This document shows, piece after piece, positions 41,194 to 50,540 of a stretch of 64,000 nucleotides of DNA. The notes under the pieces were generated by a model that was not told the DNA's origin, ran no database searches, and saw nothing but the letters and a program-made list of their open reading frames with translations. The stretch comes from Desulfovibrionales bacterium (GTDB lineage: Bacteria > Desulfobacterota > Desulfovibrionia > Desulfovibrionales > Desulfomicrobiaceae), in assembly GCA_012729655.1 (NCBI GenBank), contig JAAYCS010000155.1, positions 1 through 64,000 on the forward strand. Reading direction: 5' to 3'. Positions within the stretch are counted from its first letter, which is position 1. Every line of letters starts with the position of its first letter. A program made the translations under genes and the position numbers.

Positions 41194-41816
41194 ACGCATT
41201 CGAGCAGGGTTTGACCCGTCACCTGGACGCCGGCTGGCTGCTCTATGCCCGGAACATCCGCATAGGCCTTATCGGCGCCGGCGGGCTGGGCTCCAACTGC
41301 GCCATGCACCTGGCCCGATCCGGATTCTCGAACCTGATCCTGGTCGATCCGGACCGGATCGAGGCCTCCAACCTGAACCGCCAGACGTTCTTCCTGCGGC
41401 AACTCGGATTCCCCAAAGTCGAGGCCCTGCGTGACAACATTCTGGCCGTGAATCCGGCCGCGCAAATCGAAACGCACATCCTGAGCGTGGAAGAGACGAA
41501 CATCATGGCCCTGTTTGGCTCCTGCCAGGCCGTGATAGAAGCCGTGGACCAGGCCGGGACCAAGAGGATGATCGCCGAGAGATTGGCGCCTGCCGGATGC
41601 CTTGTGGTCAGCGCCTCAGGCATGGGCGGCTCGGGTCGGACAGGGGCGATGCGTGTGCACGCCCTGGGCACGAACCTGGTCGTGGTCGGGGACATGGCAA
41701 CGCCTTGCGACGAAAACACCCCACCCCTGTCCCCGGGCGTCGGGATGGCCGCAGCCATGCAGGCCGACATTGTCCTGCAGCATTTCCTCAACCAGCACCA
41801 AGCGAGCAGAACATGA
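41190..41816 (+). CDS. thiF: ThiS adenylyltransferase ThiF
   Basis: A 208-residue E1-like enzyme that activates the ThiS C-terminus with ATP. The ATP-binding fold reads IGLIGAGGLGSNCAMHLARSG, with the R-containing SNLNRQTF motif after VDPDRIEASN. It lacks the two CxxC zinc pairs of E. coli ThiF, as in the shorter family form. The GTG start at 41190 overlaps the thiH stop; the stop overlaps the thiE start (ATGA). Confidence 0.92.
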   Translation: MNAFEQGLTRHLDAGWLLYARNIRIGLIGAGGLGSNCAMHLARSGFSNLILVDPDRIEASNLNRQTFFLRQLGFPKVEALRDNILAVNPAAQIETHILSVEETNIMALFGSCQAVIEAVDQAGTKRMIAERLAPAGCLVVSASGMGGSGRTGAMRVHALGTNLVVVGDMATPCDENTPPLSPGVGMAAAMQADIVLQHFLNQHQASRT

Positions 41817-42481
41817 ACGGACGCATCCTGGTTTCCGGTCTCATCCGTGAAGGTGGCCTCTACGGGCTGACCGCCGAAAAATTCTCCCTCGGCCGCTCCA
41901 ACCCCGACGTGGTCCGGGCCATGCTCGATGCCGGAATACGCATCGTCCAGTACCGCGAAAAGACGAAGAAAATGGGCGCCAAGTACGAGGAATGCAAGGT
42001 TCTGCGGGCCATGACGCGAGAACATGGCGCGGCCTTCATCATCAACGACGACATCGACTTGGCCCTGCTGGTCAACGCCGACGGCGTGCACGTGGGACAG
42101 GAGGACTTGCCTGTGCAGGCAGTCCGCCGCCTGGTCGGGGAGGGCATGGCCATCGGCCTGTCCACCCATGCCCCGCATGAGGCCGTTGCCGCGGCAACGG
42201 CCGGGGCCGACTATATCGGCGTAGGGCCCATTTTTGCCACCCAGACTAAGGAAGACGTCTGTGCTCCGGTAGGGCTCGCATACCTGGATTTCGTGGTCCG
42301 GGAAATCGATCTGCCTTTCGTGGCCATCGGCGGAATCAAGGAGGTCAACCTGCCTGACGTCGTGGCCCATGGCGCACGCTGCGCGGCCCTGGTCACGGAG
42401 ATTGTCGGGGCCGGGGACATGCAAACAAAAATCGCCCGCCTGCAGTCGTTGATGAATGCTCGCCTGCGCACCGTTTCCTGA
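41813..42481 (+). CDS. thiE: Thiamine phosphate synthase ThiE
   Basis: A 222-residue TIM-barrel enzyme joining the pyrimidine and thiazole moieties into thiamine phosphate. Motifs: IVQYREKTK, FIINDDIDLALLVNADGVHVGQEDLP-type substrate loop, GLSTHAP, DYIGVGPIFATQTKED and VAIGGIKEVN. It overlaps thiF by 4 bp. Ten bases after its stop the convergent phosphofructokinase gene ends, leaving no room for a terminator. Pyrimidine genes (thiC, thiD) are not in this window. Confidence 0.94.
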   Translation: MNGRILVSGLIREGGLYGLTAEKFSLGRSNPDVVRAMLDAGIRIVQYREKTKKMGAKYEECKVLRAMTREHGAAFIINDDIDLALLVNADGVHVGQEDLPVQAVRRLVGEGMAIGLSTHAPHEAVAAATAGADYIGVGPIFATQTKEDVCAPVGLAYLDFVVREIDLPFVAIGGIKEVNLPDVVAHGARCAALVTEIVGAGDMQTKIARLQSLMNARLRTVS

Positions 42482-42491
42482 GCGGGTGTGC

Positions 42492-43595
42492 CTACATGGC
42501 CCCGCGCCCGAGGTTCACGCCCGTGGCCTCGGCCGCGCGGATGAGCTGATGGTTCACGGGAACCGTGCGGCACAGCCCGGCCAGGTCTGCCAGAGGCACC
42601 AGCACGATGTCCGGGGTCTTGAGCGCCACCATGGTCCCGAACTCGCCGCGCGCAGCCGCATCAACAGCCGCAGCGCCCAGACGCGTACCAAGCACCCGGT
42701 CAAAGGCTGTTGGCGAGCCCCCGCGCTGGATGTGCCCCAGCACCGTGGTGCGCACTTCGAGCGGGATGCGCTCCCTGATCTGCTGGGCCAGATAAAAACC
42801 GATCCCTCCCAGCTGCTCCACCCCCTGCAGCCGATTCGCGGCCGAACCCTGGGTGATGCGCTCGCCTCCCTCCTCCCTGGCGCCCTCGGCGACCATCACT
42901 ATGCTGAAAGGGCTGCCTCCCCGGATGCGGTGCTGGATCTTGGTCACCACGTTCTCGAGATGGTAGGGGATCTCGGGGATGAGGATGATGTGCGCGCCGC
43001 CGGCCAGTCCCGCTTCCAGGGCGATCCATCCGGCATTGCGGCCCATGACTTCCAGGATCATGACCCGGTCGTGGCTGCGGCCTGTGGTGTGCAGGCGGTC
43101 CATGGCGTCACAGGCCACCTGCACCGCTGTCTGGTATCCGAAGGTATAGTCCGTGCCGTGCAGGTCGTTGTCAATGGTCTTGGGGATGCCGACCACGGGC
43201 ATGCCCATCTGCGCGAACTTGTGGGCCAGTTCCAGGGTTCCCTCACCGCCGACCACGAACAGGCAATCAAGGTTCAGGGAACGATAGGTGCTCATGGCCT
43301 GTGCAGACAAATCCCGTACCACCATCGCGCCCTTCCCGTCGAATTCCCTGTAGGCAAAGGGGTTGCCCTTGTTGGTGGTGCCGAGAATCGTCCCGCCCAG
43401 GGTCAGAATGTCCCTGGTGTTGGCGGTGGTCAGTTGCATGGTCCGTCCGAAGATGAGGCCGTCGAACCCGTTTTCCAGCCCGATGACCTCGGCCTTGTAT
43501 TGGATGATGGCCGTGCGGGTCACGGCCCGGATCACGGCGTTGAGGCCGGAACAGTCGCCCCCGCCGGTCAGAATGCCCACGCGCTGCAAACCCAT
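42492..43595 (-). CDS. pfkA: 6-phosphofructokinase (group III, mixed-type active site)
   Basis: A 367-residue phosphofructokinase phosphorylating fructose 6-phosphate. Motifs: ILTGGGDCSGLNAVIR, FVVGGEGTLELA, PKTIDNDL, EVMGRNAGWIAL, AEGAREEGG and GHIQRGGSPTAFDR. The position deciding phosphodonor is Gly (G119 in GGEGT), as in ATP enzymes. The second site is Lys (K139 in PKTIDND), usual in pyrophosphate enzymes; this pairing is known from actinobacterial ATP-dependent group III enzymes. ATP use is therefore likelier, not certain. ATG 43595 has AAGGAG six bases upstream. Confidence 0.92.
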   Translation of the reverse strand: MGLQRVGILTGGGDCSGLNAVIRAVTRTAIIQYKAEVIGLENGFDGLIFGRTMQLTTANTRDILTLGGTILGTTNKGNPFAYREFDGKGAMVVRDLSAQAMSTYRSLNLDCLFVVGGEGTLELAHKFAQMGMPVVGIPKTIDNDLHGTDYTFGYQTAVQVACDAMDRLHTTGRSHDRVMILEVMGRNAGWIALEAGLAGGAHIILIPEIPYHLENVVTKIQHRIRGGSPFSIVMVAEGAREEGGERITQGSAANRLQGVEQLGGIGFYLAQQIRERIPLEVRTTVLGHIQRGGSPTAFDRVLGTRLGAAAVDAAARGEFGTMVALKTPDIVLVPLADLAGLCRTVPVNHQLIRAAEATGVNLGRGAM

Positions 43596-43754
43596 GTCTA
43601 CTCCTTTCCAATGCGCATTTACGAAGCAAAGCCCTAACCAGTTGATATTTCAGGATGCGTATGGAATTTGCTTTTTTTAAAAATCTTTAGTCTTTTTTGA
43701 TCCGATGAAGAAAAGCGACGGTCTCGTCCAGTTCAGAACCAATCGGTTACCTGC

Positions 43755-45440
43755 CTAGCCCCCGCCTTCCACCGGCTTGAACCTGGCTCCGACCAGCGTG
43801 GCCAGAACCACCAGGGCCGTGGAGATGAAGATCATCATGATGCCCAGGGCCGACAGACGGCCCCACAGGCCGTCCTCGGCGAAGCGCAGGATCTGTACGG
43901 CCAGGACCTCCGTGCCCGGCCTGGACAGGACCACCGACAGGGTCAGCTCGCGCACGAACATGGTGGCCATGAGAATCCAACCCGAAACCATGCCTGGCAC
44001 GAGCAGGGGGATGATGATGCGGCGCATGGTCGTCATGCGGCTGGCGCCGCAGACCAGCGACGACTCCTCCAGGTGGCTGTGGACCTGGATGAAGGCGCTG
44101 GCCATGGGCCGGATGCCGTAGGGCAGGTAGGTGGCGATGTAGCCGATGAGCAGGGCCCAGATGGTCGCGTAGAGCGGCGTGCGCACGAAGAACCACATGA
44201 AGCCCACGCCGATGACGATGCCCGGGAAGGAGAAGGACAGGAAGCTCAGGGATTCCAGGAAGCCCGCGGCCCTGGTCCGGACCTTGACGATGGTGTAGGC
44301 CACGAAGACCGAGAGGGCCACGCCCAGGGTCGCCCCGCCCACGCCGAGGTAGAGGCTGTTCTTCAGGGACAGCAGGGAGATGGGGTCCCGCAGGACCTCA
44401 ATCCAGTGCTTCCAGCTCATGAGCGAGAAGGCTCGGGCGCTGGGCACCATGGAGTACGGCACCAGGGACGTGTAGAAAAGCACCGCCACGGGCAGGACGA
44501 TGAGCACGAACGAAAGCAGCGCCACCGCGGCGAAGAGCGGGTACCTGGCCGCCTTGAGGGGGATGACCGTGGGCCGGTATCCGCGGCTGGAGATGGTCAC
44601 GTACTTCTCGCTCTCGGAAGTCAGGGCGCGGTAGACGAAGATCAGCGTGATGGACGCGGCCAGGACGCTCATGCCCACCGCCGCGGCCTTGCCGTAGTCC
44701 GTGGAGAAGCCTGTGGCGATCATCTGGTAGAGGTGCGTGGCCAGGACGTACACCCGGCCGGGCATGCCGATGACCGACGGCACGGCAAAGGACGCCAGAC
44801 TCCTGACCACACCGAGGATGAAGGCGGCCAGGATGGCCGGCCGCAAGACCGGCAGGGTCACCTGCAGCAGGGTCCGCCAGGCCCCGGCCCCGCAGACCTT
44901 GGACGACTCCTCCAGGGCCACGTCGAAGGAGGCCATGGCCGGCGCGATGATCAGGTAGGCGATGGGCAGGTCCAGGAGACCCTCCACCAGGATCATGCCC
45001 CACAGGGAATACACGTTCAGGGGGGAACTCTCCAGGAAGAAGGCCTGCTTCAGGGCCAGGTTGATCAGCCCGTTGGACGGGTTCAGGAGCAGCGCCCAGC
45101 TCACGGAGAACAGGACGTGCGGGATCATCATGGGGATGATGGAGATGACCTTGAACAGGAATTTGCAGGGGATGTCCGTGCGGTTGTTCAGATAGGCCAG
45201 GAACAGGGCCAGGCCTGTGGCCAGGGTCGAGGAACCGAGGACGAAGACCCCGGTGTTGAGGATGATCTGGGCCAGGGCCGGGTCCGTGTAGGCGTCGACG
45301 TACTTCTGGAGGGTGAAGGTCCCGAAGGCCGTCAGGCCCTCGGAGAAGCTGCCGAGCACGAGCATGACCACCGGGCAGACGGTCAGGGCGCCGACGATGA
45401 GGATCAGGGAAAACGTCAGTTTGGATCGGCTGGAGTCCAT
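43755..45440 (-). CDS. Ferric-iron-type ABC transporter, fused double permease
   Basis: A 561-residue inner membrane protein formed of two homologous permease halves of the FbpB/SfuB type, about twelve spans. Each half has an EAA-type loop: EESSKVCGAGAWRTLLQVTLPVLRP-like near residue 180 and EESSLVCGASRMTTMRRIIIPLLVPG-like near 465. ATG 45440 is chosen over GTG 45446 because the GGGGGT ribosome site fits only ATG. It starts 9 bp after the ATPase gene stop. With the ATPase and binding protein it forms an importer for iron(III) or a related small solute (inference from family). Confidence 0.9.
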   Translation of the reverse strand: MDSSRSKLTFSLILIVGALTVCPVVMLVLGSFSEGLTAFGTFTLQKYVDAYTDPALAQIILNTGVFVLGSSTLATGLALFLAYLNNRTDIPCKFLFKVISIIPMMIPHVLFSVSWALLLNPSNGLINLALKQAFFLESSPLNVYSLWGMILVEGLLDLPIAYLIIAPAMASFDVALEESSKVCGAGAWRTLLQVTLPVLRPAILAAFILGVVRSLASFAVPSVIGMPGRVYVLATHLYQMIATGFSTDYGKAAAVGMSVLAASITLIFVYRALTSESEKYVTISSRGYRPTVIPLKAARYPLFAAVALLSFVLIVLPVAVLFYTSLVPYSMVPSARAFSLMSWKHWIEVLRDPISLLSLKNSLYLGVGGATLGVALSVFVAYTIVKVRTRAAGFLESLSFLSFSFPGIVIGVGFMWFFVRTPLYATIWALLIGYIATYLPYGIRPMASAFIQVHSHLEESSLVCGASRMTTMRRIIIPLLVPGMVSGWILMATMFVRELTLSVVLSRPGTEVLAVQILRFAEDGLWGRLSALGIMMIFISTALVVLATLVGARFKPVEGGG

Positions 45441-45449
45441 GCCCACCCC

Positions 45450-46535
45450 CTAGGCCCCGACCAGCAGGCAATGGGCCGGGTCCAGGGTGAAGTGCAGGGC
45501 CTCGCCCTCCCTGATGCGGGTGTCCGCGTCCACCTTGGCCAGCAGGTGCTCTCCGCCGGCCGTGATCTCCATCTCAAAGGCTTCGCCGACAAAGACCAGG
45601 GAGTCGACCTTGCCCCGGACCGTGTTGGACCCATCATCCCCTTCGCCCGGGACCACGTGGATGAACTCGGGGCGGATGCACAGGGTCACCTCGCCGCCCA
45701 CAGGAAAGTTCCGCCTCTGGCAGGCGATGACGCCCAGGGGGCTCTGCACCACGGTCGCATCTTCCCGCTGACCCACGACCCTGGCCGGGATCAGGTTGGC
45801 CCGACCGATGAAGTCGGCCACGAAGCGGTGGTCCGCGTCGAAGTAGATCTTCTGCGGCGAGCCCACCTCGATGATCCGTCCCGCACGCATGACGGCGATG
45901 GAATCGGACAGAGCCAGGGCCTCGACCCGGTCATGGGTCACGTACACGGCCGTGATGGCCAGTTCCGTCAGGAAGGTGCGCAGCTCCTTGCGTGTCTCCT
46001 CCCGCAACTTGGCGTCCAAATTGCTCAGGGGTTCGTCGAAGAGGATGACCTTGGGCTCGGCCACCAGGGCCCGGGCCAGGGCCACGCGCTGCTGCTGACC
46101 GCCCGAGAGCTTAGTGGCCGGGCGTTTTTCGAACCCCTCCAGCTGCACGAACCTGAGGGTCTTTTCGACCTTTTGGCGGATGACGTCCCTGGGGGTGTTG
46201 CGGGTCTGCAGAGGGTAGGCCACGTTATCGAACACGTTCATGTGCGGCCAGATGGCGTAGGTCTGGAAGACCATACCCAGCCCACGCTGTTCCGTGGGCA
46301 CGAAGACGCCCTTGTCCCTGGACCAGACCACCTCGTCGCCGATGCTGATCTCCCCGGAATCCGGGGACTCCAAACCCACGATGCAGCGCAGCAGGGTTGT
46401 CTTCCCGCAGCCGCTGGGCCCCAGGAGGGTGAAAATCTGGTTGGCCGGAATGGTCAGGTCCACGTTGTCCAGGGCTTTGATGGTCTTGCCCTCGGAAAAA
46501 TAATGCTTGCTTATGCCTTGAATCCGGATTTCCAT
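45450..46535 (-). CDS. ABC transporter ATP-binding protein (FbpC/PotA type)
   Basis: A 361-residue ATPase. Walker A is LGPSGCGKTTLLR, Q-loop YAIWPHMNVFDN, signature LSGGQQQRVALARALV, Walker B KVILFDEPLSNLDAKL and switch His in VYVTHDRVEAL. Residues 240-361 form the TOBE/MOI regulatory domain (VTLCIRPEFIHVVP) found in FbpC, PotA and MalK-type ATPases. It couples ATP hydrolysis to the double permease encoded next. A 126-bp gap with no visible signal separates it from the binding-protein gene. Confidence 0.93.
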   Translation of the reverse strand: MEIRIQGISKHYFSEGKTIKALDNVDLTIPANQIFTLLGPSGCGKTTLLRCIVGLESPDSGEISIGDEVVWSRDKGVFVPTEQRGLGMVFQTYAIWPHMNVFDNVAYPLQTRNTPRDVIRQKVEKTLRFVQLEGFEKRPATKLSGGQQQRVALARALVAEPKVILFDEPLSNLDAKLREETRKELRTFLTELAITAVYVTHDRVEALALSDSIAVMRAGRIIEVGSPQKIYFDADHRFVADFIGRANLIPARVVGQREDATVVQSPLGVIACQRRNFPVGGEVTLCIRPEFIHVVPGEGDDGSNTVRGKVDSLVFVGEAFEMEITAGGEHLLAKVDADTRIREGEALHFTLDPAHCLLVGA

Positions 46536-46661
46536 GACGGCTGTCCATGATCGGCTCCGGATCGAAAGCGGATTCCGGAGGAAAAGAAGGTTAAGCCTGG
46601 AGTACGGCCCCAGGGGCCGGGAGAGGCCGTCCGGACCTGAGCCCGGGCGGCCTGCTGCGGA

Positions 46662-47660
46662 TCACTTCACGTCGAAGATGGCCTGGAACTCGGCTCCCCA
46701 CTTCTGGATTTCCTCGTCGGAAAGCTCCCGGATGGGGCGGACCTCGGCCTTGTCCATGCCGTCGATGGGCGGGAAAACCCCGGGGGCCAGGACATATTCG
46801 CCCACATCCTTGGCCAGGATGCCCATGGCCTTTCCGGACAGCCAGTAGTCAACGAAAAGCCGTGCCGCATTGGGGTGCGGGGCTTTGGACGTTACGGCGA
46901 TGGCTCGGGGGGTGCCGAAGAGGGGCTCTTGGACCCGGGCCCAATCCAGTGGGGCCGGGGCCTTGGTGATGATGTACTTGGGCATGGAAATGGCGATGAG
47001 CTTCTCACCGCTCTCCACCGGCGCGGGAGTGGGGCCGAAGGAGGCCACGAACATGGGCCTGTTGGCCGCCAGCCCCTTCAGGAACTGCCTCCACTCCTCC
47101 TCGCTCTTGAAGACATTGTCCTTCAGGCCCACGAGCCAGGAGATGGTGGTGGCGTGGTTGGCCGGGTTGGCCATGACGATCTTGTCCTTCCACTTGGGGT
47201 CGGCCAGGTCTGCGTAGCGCTTGGGCACGTCGGCGGCCTTGACCAGTTCCTTGTTGTAGATGAGGCCCACGTATTCGATGCCAAAAAGCTGAACGGCATC
47301 GTCCTTCCTGGTCCATTCGGGATAGCCGGCAGAGGCGGGGGAACTGTAGGACGCCAGGACCCCCTTCTGCTTGAGGATCTCCAGCACCGGGAGAGGGCCC
47401 TGGACCACGTCGGCCATGAGCTTGCCCGCCTCGAATTCCGTCATGATCGTGGCCACGAATTTCGAGGTGGAGATGCGGGTGTATTCCCCCTTGACTCCCG
47501 TGTCCGCGGCGAAGGTATCCATGATCGGCTCGACGGACGTGATGTTCGCATAGAACGTCGCGGTTTTCTCGGCCTTGGCTTTGGCCAGAAGGTCTTGGTC
47601 CGCCGCTTGGGCGGCCAGGGCGGTGCAAAGGACCATGATCACGATCAGCATTCTCTTCAC
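46662..47660 (-). CDS. Periplasmic ferric-iron-type binding protein (FbpA-like)
   Basis: A 332-residue secreted solute-binding protein. GTG 47660 is chosen, with AAGGAGG eight bases upstream; it yields a signal peptide RMLIVIMVLCTALAAQA cut before ADQDLL. The mature part shows TATFYANITSVEPIMDTF, FGIEYVGLIYNKELV, ATTISWLVGL and AIAVTSKAPHPNAARLFVDYWLSG, as in the iron/putrescine/thiamine-type binding family. The ligand is not certain: iron(III) is the usual call, but related proteins bind other cations or organic anions. First gene of the transporter operon, with a good promoter upstream. Confidence 0.88.
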   Translation of the reverse strand: MKRMLIVIMVLCTALAAQAADQDLLAKAKAEKTATFYANITSVEPIMDTFAADTGVKGEYTRISTSKFVATIMTEFEAGKLMADVVQGPLPVLEILKQKGVLASYSSPASAGYPEWTRKDDAVQLFGIEYVGLIYNKELVKAADVPKRYADLADPKWKDKIVMANPANHATTISWLVGLKDNVFKSEEEWRQFLKGLAANRPMFVASFGPTPAPVESGEKLIAISMPKYIITKAPAPLDWARVQEPLFGTPRAIAVTSKAPHPNAARLFVDYWLSGKAMGILAKDVGEYVLAPGVFPPIDGMDKAEVRPIRELSDEEIQKWGAEFQAIFDVK

Positions 47661-47735
47661 TGACACATCCTCCTTCGGGCCCGACGGGTCCTGCAGTTGT
47701 GGGATCACGACAAAACAATCCCGATTATGTGAAAA

Positions 47736-47764
47736 AATCTATCCAACGGGCGAGGTATTGTCAA
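47736..47764 (-). promoter_or_regulatory. Sigma70-type promoter of the ABC transporter operon
   Basis: On the minus strand a perfect TTGACA (47759-47764) is followed after exactly 17 bp by TAGATT (47736-47741). It stands 76 bp before the GTG start of the binding-protein gene. No clear Fur-box palindrome was seen around it. Confidence 0.65.
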
Positions 47765-48203
47765 CGAAGCAAATCCCACGGAAACAAAATTACGGTATGG
47801 TTTCGGCATATTGCAGACAATTTCCGGGGCATTGCTTGTCGTCCTGAGCCTGGCGGAACTCCATGATTCCTGGCAGGATTGAAAACCCCACGTCAAAATC
47901 TGCTGCGATGATCCGGCTTCTCAGATGAAACCCAGATTTCCTTTCCACGCTGGATCGGATCTGAAAACAATTTGTCATCCGAGAATCCTCAAAAGCAAAC
48001 CTGACCTCGGTCCTTTTGATGGGTGACCCATATCCCTGCATTTTCCTTCTTGACCCTGTGCGTCGCGCCGCGTCATGCTTCAATCTTCAAATTTTTATGC
48101 AGAAACCCGGCCTCGGTGCACATTCCGAACCTGACCCAAGGGTTTTTGCCCCGACAATGCCTGACAACTGTGGTTCAACGGCCTCACGGAGTTTGCACAG
48201 ACC
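47765..48203. other. Intergenic region, 439 bp, no gene recognised
   Basis: Between the transporter promoter (-) and the SLC13 gene (+). Lower in GC than the neighbours. A 97-codon minus-strand frame (47790-48083) exists but lacks a ribosome site and any known motif. No hairpin with T-run and no RNA gene seen. The SLC13 promoter must lie here but was not identified. Confidence 0.5.
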
Positions 48204-50540
48204 ATGCTGCCCCTTTTCATTCTCCTCTTCATTGTCCTCGCCGCCCTGGTCCTTTTCATCGGCGGTTGGCTGCCTGCGGATGTGGTCGGGATCATGGTCC
48301 TCGCCGGCCTGGCCCTGTCCGGCCTGGTATCCCCGGAACAGGCCGTGGCCGGGTTCAGCAGTCCGGCGGTCATCACCGTGCTGGCTATGTTCATCCTCTC
48401 AGCCGGACTGACCCGCACGGGAGTGGCCTACCGCATCGGTCAACCCCTTCTGCTCTTCGCCCGCCAAGGGGAGACCGTGCTGGTCGTCATCCTCATGGCT
48501 GCTTCCAGCATTCTTTCGGCTCTCATCAACACCACCACCGTGGCCGTCATCCTGCTGCCCGCGACCATGGATCTGGCCCGCCGCAGCGGCCTGCCGCCAG
48601 CACGCCTGCTCATGCCCATGGCCCTGGGATGCCTGCTCGGAGGGCCTTTCACAGGCATATCCACTCCTCCGAACATCCTGGCCACCGACGCCCTGCGCAC
48701 CGCCGGACTGACGACCTTTGAGATTTTCGATTTCACCCCCATCACCGGCGCCCTGGTTTTGTCCGGTATTGTTTTCATGGTGGTCTTGGGCATGCGCCTG
48801 CTGCCCAGAGGAATAGCGCAAGGAGTGCATAAAAACGGCATCGAAACCTCCTACGAGGTCGGAACTCACATCTTCACCATCGAACTCCCGCCGACGTCGC
48901 CTCTCGTGGGCCGCAACCTTGCTGAAAGCAGGCTGGGCTCGGCCCTGTACCTGACGGTGGTTGGTCTGCATCGCGGAGGAGAACTGATCCTCTCTCCCAG
49001 AACCCAGGAAACACTGCACGCCGGAGATATCATCATTGTCCATGGACAAGCGGACCAGGCCAGCCGATTCCACGGCAGCCGGCACCTGCAGGTCGAACCA
49101 GCCGGACCCGAAACAGGGGAGATCACCCGCCGTCTGATCACGGCCACGGTCCGCATCGGCAAGGGTTCTCCGCTCCTAGCCCGCACCCTGGTCGAGAGCG
49201 GCCTGCGCCGGGACCATCGCGTGCATGTTCTGGCCCTCAATTCCCCGACAGGTGAATGCCTGGGGGATATCCGCCAACATCGTTTCGAGGAAGGGGACAG
49301 ACTCATCCTTCAGGGCGAGCACGAAATCCTGGAAAGCCTGACGGACAAGGGGCTTTTCGAGCCCGAGACACAACTGGCCCAGGACCGGGACGAAACTCGG
49401 GCCTGTGAACTGCTCAGCCTCTGTTCCTTGCGGGTGCCTGAAGGGTCGGTGCTGGCCGGGCGCAATCTGGTGGAAAGCCGCCTGGGCAACGCCTTCGGCC
49501 TGACAGTGGTGGGTCTGGTGCGGGACAGCAACGTGACCTGCCTCCCCGCCCCGGAGGAAACGGTTCAGGCCGGTGACCTGCTCGTGATCCAGGGTCTGGT
49601 GCGGGACATCGAGATCTTCAAAGGACTGCAGGAGCTGGCGATCTCGGAACATTCCTCGCGGCTGGCCGCCGAACTCGAGTCCCAGCAGGTCGGCATGACC
49701 GAGGTGCTGCTTTCCCCCCGCACAACCCTGGCCGGCAAAACCCTCAACGACCTGCTCTTCCGCGATCATTACGGGCTGAGTGTCCTGGCCGTGTTGCGCA
49801 AGGGTCAGACTGCCCGCGCGGGGCTGCAGGACATGCCCCTGCAGTTCGGCGACGCGCTGCTGGTGTACGGCCCGCGCCAGAACCTGGAAGCCGTGGCCCG
49901 GGACGACGACTTCCTCGTCCTGGACCAGGCCGCAGCCCAGGCGCCGCGCCTGCACAAGGCGCCACTGGCAGCCATCATCATGGTGGCCGTTCTGCTCAGC
50001 GCCATCCTGGGGTTCGTGCCCATCGCCATCGCGGCCCTGACCGGAGTGGCGGCCATGGTCGTCGGCGGCTGCCTGACCATGGAGGAGGCCTACCGCGCCA
50101 TCGAATGGAAGGTGATCTTCCTCATCGCCGGCATGCTCCCCCTGGGCTTGGCCATCGAAAACACAGGAGCCGCGCAGATGGGGGCGGAAGCGCTCATCGG
50201 CATGGTGGGCGACCTTGGGCCGCGCTGGGTCGTGGCCGCGTTGTTCGGAGTGACGGTGCTCGGCACGCAGGTCATCCCCACGGCGGCCCTGGTGGTGCTC
50301 ATGGCGCCCGTGACCCTCGGCGCAGCCTCCCAGCTGGGCATCTCGCCGCAGCTTCTGATGATGACCGTGGCCATGGCCGCCTCGGCGAGCTTCGCCAGCC
50401 CCCTTTCCCACCCGGCCCACCTGCTGGTGATGGGGCCCGGCGGATACAGGTTCATGGACTACGTGAAGGTTGGCGTGCCCCTGACCGTCGTAGTCATGGC
50501 AGTGTCGGTCTGGCTGCTGCCTATCCTCTGGCCCGCATGA
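48204..50540 (+). CDS. SLC13/DASS-type transporter with four TrkA-C (RCK_C) domains
   Basis: A 778-residue membrane protein. An N-terminal block of spans (1-205) and a C-terminal block (575-778) are typical of SLC13 anion transporters: INTTTVAVILLPATM, GGPFTGISTPPNI, and toward the end VIPTAALVVLMAPV and FASPLSHPAHLLVMGPG. Between them lie four consecutive TrkA-C units (about 230-290, 322-385, 407-470 and 497-560), each with the pattern G+.L.E..L....L.V+.L...GD.L++.G. Two such units are the usual number. TrkA-C domains bind small ligands such as cyclic dinucleotides or nucleotides and gate transport. The substrate is probably sulfate or a dicarboxylate (inference). Confidence 0.9.
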   Translation: MLPLFILLFIVLAALVLFIGGWLPADVVGIMVLAGLALSGLVSPEQAVAGFSSPAVITVLAMFILSAGLTRTGVAYRIGQPLLLFARQGETVLVVILMAASSILSALINTTTVAVILLPATMDLARRSGLPPARLLMPMALGCLLGGPFTGISTPPNILATDALRTAGLTTFEIFDFTPITGALVLSGIVFMVVLGMRLLPRGIAQGVHKNGIETSYEVGTHIFTIELPPTSPLVGRNLAESRLGSALYLTVVGLHRGGELILSPRTQETLHAGDIIIVHGQADQASRFHGSRHLQVEPAGPETGEITRRLITATVRIGKGSPLLARTLVESGLRRDHRVHVLALNSPTGECLGDIRQHRFEEGDRLILQGEHEILESLTDKGLFEPETQLAQDRDETRACELLSLCSLRVPEGSVLAGRNLVESRLGNAFGLTVVGLVRDSNVTCLPAPEETVQAGDLLVIQGLVRDIEIFKGLQELAISEHSSRLAAELESQQVGMTEVLLSPRTTLAGKTLNDLLFRDHYGLSVLAVLRKGQTARAGLQDMPLQFGDALLVYGPRQNLEAVARDDDFLVLDQAAAQAPRLHKAPLAAIIMVAVLLSAILGFVPIAIAALTGVAAMVVGGCLTMEEAYRAIEWKVIFLIAGMLPLGLAIENTGAAQMGAEALIGMVGDLGPRWVVAALFGVTVLGTQVIPTAALVVLMAPVTLGAASQLGISPQLLMMTVAMAASASFASPLSHPAHLLVMGPGGYRFMDYVKVGVPLTVVVMAVSVWLLPILWPA

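Noticed and set aside
44073-46550. 825-codon plus-strand open frame opposite the ABC transporter genes
   Set aside because: It is the antisense shadow of two well-recognised genes in high-GC DNA; its translation is low-complexity Gly/Asp/His/Gln-rich without any motif.
47641-47764. Fur-box control of the ferric-type ABC operon
   Set aside because: No GATAATGATAATCATTATC-like palindrome with a convincing match was seen near the promoter, so iron regulation cannot be claimed.
47790-48083. 97-codon minus-strand frame in the large intergenic region
   Set aside because: No Shine-Dalgarno, no known motif, and composition unlike the coding regions around it.
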